Source: Bacteroidia bacterium (GTDB lineage Bacteria; Bacteroidota; Bacteroidia; UKL13-3). From it: DNA of 63,840 nt. The notes under the pieces were generated by a model. That model saw only the letters and a program-made list of their open reading frames with translations. It ran no database searches and was not told where the DNA came from. Every line of letters starts with the position of its first letter. The stretch's first letter is position 1. Positions 54,909 to 62,562 of this stretch are shown here, one piece after another. The position numbers were made by a program, and so were the translations under genes. The stretch is from the NCBI GenBank assembly GCA_020049855.1, contig JAGVLJ010000006.1:1-63840 (forward strand), written 5' to 3'.

Positions 54909-55790
54909 CTATTTTTGTGTTGTATCCGCCTTTTGTACAGTTAATGAATCGGGGACGGCAGCCGGGACTCCTTCCGGAATATATTTTTCGCCCTGCGGTT
55001 CTTTGGCACCGGGAGGGTTTGTTCCTTGTAAAGAAAGAATGTAACTGGCTACTTCCTGCATTTGGGCAGCGTTTAATGTGTTTTGCCATGCCACCATTCC
55101 CTTGGCCGGCATCCCATATTTAATTGTTTTAAAAACATTTTTAATTCCACCCCCATGAATCCAGAATTCGTCAGTTAAATTTGGTCCAACTTTTCCCTCT
55201 CCTTTTTCACCATGACAGGCTGCACAACGGGCAATAAAAGTAACAGCCCCTGCCTCTATTTTTCCTTTCTCTGTTAATAGGGTTACACTGTTTTCATCAA
55301 TAAGGTTTCCTGCTTTTTTCAGGTACTCCTGCTTTTGCTTTTCGGCAAGCACCAATTCGTTTTCAAATTCTTTTCCTTGCAAGGGAGCCATATAAGCCAC
55401 ATGATAAATAAGGAGGTAAAATATGGCAAAAACTACGGTTCCGTAAAACAACACATTAAACCATGTTGGAATGGGATTATTTAATTCTTTGATACCATCG
55501 TAATCGTGGTCCAGTTCAATATCTTTCTCTGCCGCCAATGGTTTAAGTGAGAGTAGTTTTTCCCATCCGGAGCGGCTGTCTTCGTATTTACTCGCTCCTT
55601 CCTGTTCGGCTTTTATTACGTTTACTACTTTTTGCAAGGTAAACACTACCATTACCAAAACAATTGTAAGAACGAAAATAATTGCCATAAGAATTCCATG
55701 AAATGTGGCAATAGGTTGCGGGGCGGCTCCTTGTGCTCCTGCTGTAAAGGTTAATGCCAGCAACAAAGCGGTTATATTAATCTTTTTCAT
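54909..55790 (-). CDS. ccoP: cbb3 oxidase cytochrome c subunit CcoP
   Basis: This 293-residue subunit has an N-terminal signal or helix, a transmembrane segment around residues 115-135 (WFNVLFYGTVVFAIFYLLIYHVAYM) and one C-terminal haem-c domain with CAACHGEKGEGKVGPNL. Proteobacterial CcoP usually has two haem domains; one is common in Bacteroidota. A methionine near GMPAKGMVAW is the likely second ligand. A second hydrophobic helix at about 28-55 gives the longer N-terminus. Confidence 0.92.
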   Translation of the reverse strand: MKKINITALLLALTFTAGAQGAAPQPIATFHGILMAIIFVLTIVLVMVVFTLQKVVNVIKAEQEGASKYEDSRSGWEKLLSLKPLAAEKDIELDHDYDGIKELNNPIPTWFNVLFYGTVVFAIFYLLIYHVAYMAPLQGKEFENELVLAEKQKQEYLKKAGNLIDENSVTLLTEKGKIEAGAVTFIARCAACHGEKGEGKVGPNLTDEFWIHGGGIKNVFKTIKYGMPAKGMVAWQNTLNAAQMQEVASYILSLQGTNPPGAKEPQGEKYIPEGVPAAVPDSLTVQKADTTQK

Positions 55791-55803
55791 ATTGTGTCAG
55801 GTA

Positions 55804-55965
55804 TTAACTGTTTTTTTCTAATGGAAGGTTTTTCATTTTTTGAATATACGATTTATCAACTCTTATCACCCACCAAAGCAGGCCGATGAAAAAGGTAATG
55901 AAAATCATCATGGAGAATATCAGATACCCTTCCATTCCCGTGACATTTGCTAAAAACTGTTTCAT
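55804..55965 (-). CDS. ccoQ: cbb3 oxidase small subunit CcoQ-like
   Basis: This 53-residue protein starts MKQFLANVTGMEGYLIFSM, has a single transmembrane helix (residues 14-36, ending in LLWWVIRVD) and a short basic tail. It lies between ccoNO and ccoP, the CcoQ position. CcoQ stabilises the cbb3 complex. Confidence 0.8.
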   Translation of the reverse strand: MKQFLANVTGMEGYLIFSMMIFITFFIGLLWWVIRVDKSYIQKMKNLPLEKNS

Positions 55966-55985
55966 ATTATATCTGGAATTAAGGG

Positions 55986-58115
55986 TTATCTGCTAACAGT
56001 ATTCTGCTTTTTAATATCAATCCCTAAACGTTGCAGGTAAGCAATAAGGGCGACCAGTTCTTTATCGCTACTTATTTTAAAGCCGTCCTTTTGAAGGCCC
56101 GCAGATATTTTATCGGCCTGTTTCTTCAAATCTGCATTACCACTTACTATTTCGTCATCGGTATATGGAACGCCAAGCGTTTGCATTGCTTTCATTTTAG
56201 GAGTAGTAGAATTTACATCAATCGCCTGTTCGGCCAACCATGGATAACGAGGCATGATAGAGCCGGGCGACATGGTTCGTGGATCTATCATATGGTTATA
56301 GTGCCAGCTATCCGGATATTTACCCCCCAACCGATGCAAATCAGGACCAGTACGTTTTGACCCCCACAAAAACGGATGGTCATACACAAATTCTCCGGCC
56401 TTTGAATATTCGCCCTGATAGCGCTCCGTTTCTGACCTGAAGGGCCGTACCCACTGGGTGTGGCAACTATTACAACCTTCTCGGATATAAATATCACGCC
56501 CCTGCAATTCTAATGGTGTATATGGTTTTACGCTGGCAATAGTTGGGATGTTGGATTTAATCAGGAAGGTTGGGAGCATTTCAACTGCCCCGCCAATCAA
56601 AATCATCAGAATTGCTAACAAAGTAAACGTTATCGGTTTTTTCTCGAGTACAGCATGCCAGAATTCTCCGGGAACAAACAATTTTGTTTTCTCGATGGCA
56701 GGAGCTTCGTCCGGCTCATCAGCAACCAGTGAACCCTTCCCGATAGTTTTAATGATATTGTAAATAAGAACCAAGAACCCTGAGAGGTAAAGTAACCCTC
56801 CGAATGAACGAAGAACATGCAACGGCAAAATTTGAATAGTTATCTTTAAAAACTCAGGATATTGCAGTGTTCCCTCTGCAGTAAATTCCTTCCACATTAA
56901 TCCCTGAGTAAATCCTGACCAATACATAGGGATGGCATAAAATACAATTCCCAAAGTAGCAAGCCAGAAATGCACATTCATCAATTTCTTTGAGAAAATT
57001 GTTGTATTGTAAATTTTAGGAATCATATAATAAATCATGGCAAAAGTGAGCAAGCCGTTCCATCCAAGTGCTCCTACATGCACGTGACCCACTATCCAGT
57101 CGGTGAAGTGTGCAATAGCGTTTACATTTTTTAATGAAAGCATTGGGCCTTCAAATGTGGCCATGCCATAAGCGGTAACGCCCACAGCAAACATTTTCAG
57201 AATAGGTTCATCACGCACCTTATCCCAAGCACCGCGCAGGGTGAGTAACCCGTTAATCATACCTCCCCATGATGGAGCTATAAGCATAATGGAAAATGCC
57301 ACTCCAAGTGATTGAGCCCAATCGGGTAGCGAAGAATATAATAAATGGTGTGGCCCTGCCCAAATATAAATAAATATTAATGACCAAAAATGGAGAATGG
57401 AAAGCTTATAAGAATAAACCGGACGTCCTGCTGCCTTAGGAAGAAAATAATACATCAGCCCTAAAAATGGCGTAGTAAGAAAAAATGCGACTGCATTGTG
57501 CCCATACCACCATTGTACCAACGCATCCTGAACTCCGGCATAAACCATATAACTTTTGGTAGCACTCACAGGCAATTCAATTGAATTAACAATATGCAAA
57601 ATTGCAACGGTAACAAATGTGGCAATGTAAAACCAAATGGCTACATACATTTGTTTTTCCCTGCGTTTCACAATTGTCATAATCATGTTTATACCAAAAA
57701 CTACCCATACCAACGCAATTAAAATATCGATAGGCCATTCCAGTTCGGCATATTCTTTTGATGAGGTAAATCCTAAAGGTAAAGTGATAGCTGCACATAG
57801 TATGATTAATTGCCAACCCCAGAAATGAACTTGGCTTAACAAATCACTATACATTCTGGATTTACACAATCGTTGAAGAGAATAATACACTCCTGCAAAA
57901 ATGGCATTCCCAACAAATGCAAAAATAATGGCATTTGTGTGTAAAGGTCTGATGCGCCCGAAGGTGGTGTATTGCAACCCCAGATTAGCAGCCGGGTAAT
58001 ACAACTGCACAGCCGCCAGCAATCCCACAAGCATTCCCACTACACCAAAGATCATGGTAGCGATAATAAAGTTGCGAACAATCTTGTTGTCGTAGTTAAA
58101 TTTCTCTATTTGCAT
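55986..58115 (-). CDS. ccoNO: cbb3 oxidase fused subunits I and II (CcoN-CcoO)
   Basis: This 709-residue fusion reduces oxygen at high affinity. Residues 1-480 are the haem-copper oxidase subunit I with haem/CuB histidines in RPLHTNAIIF, WWYGHNAVAFFL, GPHHLLYSSLP and DWIVGHVHVGALGWNG. Residues 520-700 are CcoO with a haem-c motif CNSCHTQWVRPFRSE and GPDLHRLGGKYPDSWH. The fusion is usual in this phylum. Its promoter has tandem TGA-N6-TCA dyads, predicting microaerobic induction by the Crp/Fnr protein encoded nearby. Confidence 0.95.
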   Translation of the reverse strand: MQIEKFNYDNKIVRNFIIATMIFGVVGMLVGLLAAVQLYYPAANLGLQYTTFGRIRPLHTNAIIFAFVGNAIFAGVYYSLQRLCKSRMYSDLLSQVHFWGWQLIILCAAITLPLGFTSSKEYAELEWPIDILIALVWVVFGINMIMTIVKRREKQMYVAIWFYIATFVTVAILHIVNSIELPVSATKSYMVYAGVQDALVQWWYGHNAVAFFLTTPFLGLMYYFLPKAAGRPVYSYKLSILHFWSLIFIYIWAGPHHLLYSSLPDWAQSLGVAFSIMLIAPSWGGMINGLLTLRGAWDKVRDEPILKMFAVGVTAYGMATFEGPMLSLKNVNAIAHFTDWIVGHVHVGALGWNGLLTFAMIYYMIPKIYNTTIFSKKLMNVHFWLATLGIVFYAIPMYWSGFTQGLMWKEFTAEGTLQYPEFLKITIQILPLHVLRSFGGLLYLSGFLVLIYNIIKTIGKGSLVADEPDEAPAIEKTKLFVPGEFWHAVLEKKPITFTLLAILMILIGGAVEMLPTFLIKSNIPTIASVKPYTPLELQGRDIYIREGCNSCHTQWVRPFRSETERYQGEYSKAGEFVYDHPFLWGSKRTGPDLHRLGGKYPDSWHYNHMIDPRTMSPGSIMPRYPWLAEQAIDVNSTTPKMKAMQTLGVPYTDDEIVSGNADLKKQADKISAGLQKDGFKISSDKELVALIAYLQRLGIDIKKQNTVSR

Positions 58116-58150
58116 ATTAAGTTCGGTTTTATTTTATTACAAACGTGTGA

Positions 58151-58158
58151 CAAAAGTA
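58151..58158 (-). promoter_or_regulatory. Predicted -7 box of the ccoNO promoter
   Basis: The minus strand reads TACTTTTG, an exact TAnnTTTG match, starting 30.5 bp from the centre of the proximal dyad (58183-58194). The start of transcription would be near 58146, with a leader of about 30 nt. Confidence 0.7.
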
Positions 58159-58182
58159 CTTTTTACAGCTATATTTTGAAAA

Positions 58183-58216
58183 TGATAAAAGCCAATTGAA
58201 AAGATGATTTTAGTCA
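58183..58216. promoter_or_regulatory. Two-site Crp/Fnr-like operator of ccoNO
   Basis: Dyads start at 58183 (TGATAAAAGCCA, one half-site mismatch) and 58205 (TGATTTTAGTCA, intact and extended to ATGA...TCAT), 22 bp apart. They sit between the end of ccoS and the ccoNO promoter. Confidence 0.72.
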
Positions 58217-58230
58217 TGTCAATTCTGTTT

Positions 58231-58407
58231 CTATGGCTTTGTATCGCCCGTTGATTCAGGCTTCGATTTCAAGTCATCAAACAATATTCGGATTGAAGGT
58301 GTATAGTCATCATCCATTTGCCCCGATTTTACGATCCAGATGAAAGCCCCCAGAGCACACAGGGCAAGAAACAAGCTGCAACCGATTAATATATACATTA
58401 CACTCAT
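58231..58407 (-). CDS. ccoS: cbb3 oxidase maturation protein CcoS
   Basis: This 58-residue membrane protein (MSVMYILIGCSLFLALCALGAF...) has one N-terminal helix and the acidic MDDDYTPSIRILFDD segment typical of CcoS. It is needed to insert haem and copper into cbb3 oxidase. Its ATG overlaps the stop of ccoI by 4 bp. Confidence 0.9.
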   Translation of the reverse strand: MSVMYILIGCSLFLALCALGAFIWIVKSGQMDDDYTPSIRILFDDLKSKPESTGDTKP

Positions 58408-60827
58408 TTTAATCCTCCATTTTTAGCAAAAATAGTTGTAGCAACAGTTGTAAACCCGATAACAGTAACCGAACTCAGGGGCATAAGGATAGCAGCAATA
58501 AGGGGAGAAAGTGTGCCCTGTACAGCAAAACTTAACCCCACAACATTATATAATAACGAAATAACAAAACTCCAGTGAATTACCCTTAGAGTATTTCTAG
58601 ATAATTGAATAAACGCTGGCAATTTTTCAAACATAGAGGCATCCATAATTACATCAGATGCTGGAGCGAAATGAGCTGTATTTTCTGTAACAGAAATTCC
58701 AACATTACCGGCCTTTAGTGCGCCTGCATCATTTAACCCATCACCCACCATAAGTACCCGCTTCCCTTCATTTTGTAAGCGTTCAATAAACTGCAGTTTT
58801 TCTAATGGTGATTGTCTGAAAAAAAGTCTATCGGAATCACCAAAATATTCAGTCAGCCTGCTGCGCTCACTTTCATTATCGCCCGATAAAAGATAGAGGT
58901 TATATTTTAAATTAAACAAGGCAAGTACTTTCTTTAACCCATTGCGGTAACTATGTTTTATTTGGAAATAACCGGGTACTTTCCCATTTAATTCGATATA
59001 TACACGAGTAGCCAGCACATCTGGATTTTCGCCCGAAAAACCCATCGGTTCATGCATCGGAAAAATATACGCATAAGACCCAATTCTAATTTTATTCCCG
59101 ACTACCTTTCCCTCAACACCTCTGCCATTAAATTCGGTAAAATTTGATGTTGGAAGGTGAGGCCTCTCACCCAAATAATTTTTTATCTTTTTGCTTAGCG
59201 GATGTACAGAATGTTTAACCAGAGAAGAAATCCACGTTTTCTCTTCATCATACAATAGCTCCCCCAAATAGGTAATGGAAGATTCGGCCGGCTGAGTTAT
59301 TGTTCCGGTTTTATCAAAAACCATAGTATCTATTTCGGCAATTTGTTCAACTACCTCCGGAGATTTAAGGTAAAACTTAAACTTGCCTAAAATACGCATG
59401 GCAGTTCCTAATGCAAAAGGACTTGACAACGCCAATGCACATGGACAGGCAATAATTAAAACGGAAGTAAAAGCATTTAATGCCAGCGATGGGTTTACAA
59501 TAAGCCACCAGATTGCCGAACCAAATGCTACTAACAACAATCCAAAAGTAAAATAACGACTTACCACCTGCTGAAAACTTTGTATCGGGCTTGCATTATC
59601 TTTGGTAAACTGCTCATTATTCCAAAGCTGGGTGAGGTAACTTTGAGAAACCTTTTTGACAACTTCCAGTTCAATGGTACTACCAAGTTGCTTACCCCCT
59701 GCGTAAATAACCTCGCCCGGCACTTTTGGTAAGGGACTGGTTTCTCCGGTTACAAAACTAAAGTCAATATTGGCTTCCCCCTGTACTAAAATAGAATCAG
59801 CCGGAATAAGTTCATTGTTTTTAATAATGATTCTGTGTCCAATAGTCAAATTAGTAACTGGCATCGTTTCTTCATTTCCATCTTTCACGGTAGTAACAGC
59901 AACCGGAAAATACGACTTATAATCGCGCTCGAACGAAAGCGTATCAAATGTTTTTTGCTGAAACCACTTTCCAATCAATAAAAAGAACACAAGCCCTGCA
60001 TGTGTATCAAAATATCCTATACCGGTGTGAGAAATTACTTCATAGGAACTACGCACAAACAATACAAAAATTCCGAGTGCTAATGGAACATCAATACCAA
60101 TATGTCGTTTTTGCAATCCTTTAAATGCAGTAGTAAAATAATCACTGGCACTATAGAAAAAAACCGGAACGGATAATGCCATGTTGAGGTATCCAAAAAA
60201 ACGAGAAAAAGCACTTTTGGTGAAGGCATCAAGACCGAAGTACTCTGGAAAACTAATGAGCATAATATTACCAAAACAAAAAGCCGCCACCCCTATGCGG
60301 TAAATAAGTTTTCTATCGGCACTTTTTCTACCTTCGGTTTCAATATCATTCAAATTAATCGCAGGTTCATACCCTATTGAAGCAAGCAATTCAACCATTT
60401 TTCGTAATGATGATTCTTTATTTTTATACGTTACAGTCAGGTGCTTTTTTAGAAAGTTCACTCTGGAGTTAACCACAGCTTCATCGAGTTTATACAGGTG
60501 TTCCAGCAACCATATACACGAGCTGCAGTGCATAATGGGAATAAAAAAAGTTACCTTGGTTATTTGCTCATCTGTAAAGTCAATCAGCCTTTGTTTTACC
60601 TGTGCATCATCCAGGTAATTAAATTTACCGCTAAGTAATGGAACTTTCAGCCCCGGACTATTTTGAATAAGATAATAATCACACAGGTTGTTAGAAGAAA
60701 TAATCTGATAAACCCTGCTGCATCCCTCGCAGCAAAATTCGTGGGCATCAACCACCACCGGTTCAGCCACAGTTTTATCCCCGCAATGGTAACAGGTAAT
60801 CTGGTTAGTTTTAAAGGTGATTTTCAT
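58404..60827 (-). CDS. ccoI: Copper-transporting P-type ATPase CcoI
   Basis: This 807-residue P1B ATPase has an N-terminal zinc-ribbon-like domain (CYHCGDKT...FCCEGC), then an HMA domain with MHCSSCIWLLEHLY. It has eight predicted transmembrane helices with the CPC metal site (IIACPCALALSSPFA), the phosphorylated aspartate in DKTGTITQ and the hinge GDGLNDAGAL. This CcoI/FixI architecture exports copper for cbb3 assembly. It starts 7 bp after usp. Confidence 0.94.
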   Translation of the reverse strand: MKITFKTNQITCYHCGDKTVAEPVVVDAHEFCCEGCSRVYQIISSNNLCDYYLIQNSPGLKVPLLSGKFNYLDDAQVKQRLIDFTDEQITKVTFFIPIMHCSSCIWLLEHLYKLDEAVVNSRVNFLKKHLTVTYKNKESSLRKMVELLASIGYEPAINLNDIETEGRKSADRKLIYRIGVAAFCFGNIMLISFPEYFGLDAFTKSAFSRFFGYLNMALSVPVFFYSASDYFTTAFKGLQKRHIGIDVPLALGIFVLFVRSSYEVISHTGIGYFDTHAGLVFFLLIGKWFQQKTFDTLSFERDYKSYFPVAVTTVKDGNEETMPVTNLTIGHRIIIKNNELIPADSILVQGEANIDFSFVTGETSPLPKVPGEVIYAGGKQLGSTIELEVVKKVSQSYLTQLWNNEQFTKDNASPIQSFQQVVSRYFTFGLLLVAFGSAIWWLIVNPSLALNAFTSVLIIACPCALALSSPFALGTAMRILGKFKFYLKSPEVVEQIAEIDTMVFDKTGTITQPAESSITYLGELLYDEEKTWISSLVKHSVHPLSKKIKNYLGERPHLPTSNFTEFNGRGVEGKVVGNKIRIGSYAYIFPMHEPMGFSGENPDVLATRVYIELNGKVPGYFQIKHSYRNGLKKVLALFNLKYNLYLLSGDNESERSRLTEYFGDSDRLFFRQSPLEKLQFIERLQNEGKRVLMVGDGLNDAGALKAGNVGISVTENTAHFAPASDVIMDASMFEKLPAFIQLSRNTLRVIHWSFVISLLYNVVGLSFAVQGTLSPLIAAILMPLSSVTVIGFTTVATTIFAKNGGLK

Positions 60828-60834
60828 TCAGAAG

Positions 60835-61674
60835 CTAATACATAAACACAGAGCGGTTGCCCTGTAGAAAGAATGAATGTAGCCGGTTAAAAATCATATC
60901 TTCAATTATCTCATTCCTGTTTACTCCGGTTACCAGTAAAAATTCATTAAGGTCGGCAAGTGTTTTTAACATCTCGGTGTAATAACTCTCGGGGAAAATG
61001 CGGTAAACTGAGAAAAATGGCTGATGAATTTTTAGGTAATCACAGAGATTTTTTTCCGTTTCCATGGTTTGTTCATTCACTACGGTAAACAACGTAACCC
61101 GATTGGTTTTTAATTGATCAGACACCAGGTAAACAAATAATTTGATAGCTTCAAAACTTTTTTCACTTCCGTCAAAAAGCAATACAATATTTTTAAATGT
61201 AATCGATTCGTTTGGAGTTATCAGTATTGGACATTTTGCTGTATGCAGCATGGCCTCAAGCAGGTCGCAACATGACTGATCGTTTGCATTACGCAATAAA
61301 ATATTCTTGCCAATAACCAGCAGGTCGGAATATAAACTGTCTTTAATAAACCCCTTCTCAAAGCTATCTTCGTTAAGGTAAATCCTTGTTTTAATATTCA
61401 GTTCTTCGCATTTATTCACAAACCGCTTAATAAATTCGTTGCTGTTATCGCTTTCGGTATGCAGTATTTTATCTAAAATTTCGGCATACGAATAGTAAGA
61501 ATTTAAGACACTCCCGGGTAATTCAAAAAGATTATCGAGATTTTTATTTCGCAACCCATTTACAAATGTTGCATTAATACTGCTGTCGCGGTTATCAAAT
61601 AACCTTATGGAAAGATCCAGCAACTTTTCTGAATCCTGCGTTCCGTCCATTAGTATTAGCATATTTCTTACCAC
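60835..61674 (-). CDS. Universal stress protein (tandem UspA domains)
   Basis: This 279-residue protein consists of two UspA-like domains (MLILMDGTQDSEKLLDLS and KNIVLLFDGSEKSFEAIKLF). The glycine-rich ATP-binding loop is weak, so nucleotide binding is uncertain. It is the first gene of a usp-ccoI-ccoS operon and has a Crp/Fnr-like operator. The start may be GTG at 61674 or ATG at 61662; the GTG gives the usual MVRNMLILMDG N-terminus. Confidence 0.85.
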   Translation of the reverse strand: MVRNMLILMDGTQDSEKLLDLSIRLFDNRDSSINATFVNGLRNKNLDNLFELPGSVLNSYYSYAEILDKILHTESDNSNEFIKRFVNKCEELNIKTRIYLNEDSFEKGFIKDSLYSDLLVIGKNILLRNANDQSCCDLLEAMLHTAKCPILITPNESITFKNIVLLFDGSEKSFEAIKLFVYLVSDQLKTNRVTLFTVVNEQTMETEKNLCDYLKIHQPFFSVYRIFPESYYTEMLKTLADLNEFLLVTGVNRNEIIEDMIFNRLHSFFLQGNRSVFMY

Positions 61675-61701
61675 GGTATATTGAGATTAAAATTATTCAC
61701 T

Positions 61702-61709
61702 CAAAAATA
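61702..61709 (-). promoter_or_regulatory. Predicted -7 box of the usp-ccoI-ccoS promoter
   Basis: The minus strand reads TATTTTTG, an exact TAnnTTTG match, 29.5 bp from the centre of the proximal dyad (61733-61744). The start of transcription would be near 61697, about 23 nt before the GTG start. Confidence 0.7.
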
Positions 61710-61732
61710 CTTTGGAGAAGTGCCCTAAAATA

Positions 61733-61766
61733 TGACGCTACTCAGGGTCAAACATGATTTTTATCA
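61733..61766. promoter_or_regulatory. Two-site Crp/Fnr-like operator of usp-ccoI-ccoS
   Basis: Dyads start at 61733 (TGACGCTACTCA) and 61755 (TGATTTTTATCA), both intact and 22 bp apart. They lie immediately downstream of the fnr-type gene stop, between it and usp. Confidence 0.75.
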
Positions 61767-61770
61767 CCTG

Positions 61771-62478
61771 CTAAACGGAAGCGTGTGAGATCTTTTCAAG
61801 GCTGCTTTTATTGAGGATTCTGATTTTTTTCCCTTCCAGTTCTATCAGCTTATCCGACTTAAACTCGGACAACAAACGAATGACCGTTTCCGTAGCTGTT
61901 CCTACAATATTGGCTATGTCCTCCCGTGGCAAGGTAATAGGAATTACCTCATCGGCCTGCTCATCGGTTTTAAAAGTTGTTTGTAAAAATAAAAGGGTTT
62001 CTGCCAACCGCTCGCGTACACTTTTTTGTGCTAAACTTTGTATGCGTTCTTCCACTACCCCAAGGTCGTGGCATAATGCTTTCAAAAGCTGTTTGCTCAC
62101 CTGAGGGTTTTCGTCAAGCACTTCCATGAAAACTTTCTTGGGAACAAAACAAGCAATCGTGTCTTCCACACAAATGGCGGTAGCCACTAAAGGTTCATCT
62201 GCGATCAGTGCCCGATAGCCCAGAAAATCTCCGGCCTGAGCAAAACGAAGAATTTGCTCCTTCCCGTCATGATTTGTGCGAACAAGTTTAACCACTCCCT
62301 GACTAATACAATGTATCCCCAACGGAATATTTCCCTCGTAAAATATATTTTGCCCCTTTTTAAAATGACTGCATGATTTAACAGCGGTTATTTTTTCAGC
62401 CTGTTCAGGAGAGCAATCCTTCATGAAGGATATTGATTTAGAGTCGCAATGCTGGCAATCCAAGTGAATTTTTTGCAT
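61771..62478 (-). CDS. Crp/Fnr-family transcriptional regulator
   Basis: This 235-residue regulator has a cyclic-nucleotide-binding-type sensor domain and a C-terminal winged helix with recognition helix E197-T-V-I-R201. The glutamate and arginine align with those that read the TGA core in Fnr. N-terminal cysteines C8, C11, C22 and C36 plus C103/C110 could bind an oxygen-labile cluster, although spacing differs from E. coli Fnr. It is next to the usp-cco genes and is the best candidate to bind the tandem TGA-N6-TCA operators. Its own promoter lacks such a dyad. Confidence 0.9.
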   Translation of the reverse strand: MQKIHLDCQHCDSKSISFMKDCSPEQAEKITAVKSCSHFKKGQNIFYEGNIPLGIHCISQGVVKLVRTNHDGKEQILRFAQAGDFLGYRALIADEPLVATAICVEDTIACFVPKKVFMEVLDENPQVSKQLLKALCHDLGVVEERIQSLAQKSVRERLAETLLFLQTTFKTDEQADEVIPITLPREDIANIVGTATETVIRLLSEFKSDKLIELEGKKIRILNKSSLEKISHASV

Positions 62479-62562
62479 AAATTTAAGGCAATATTAATGG
62501 GTAATCGGCACTAAATTTATAAAATCTATGTTTAATTTGCGTAAGCATACACCTTAACCCCT

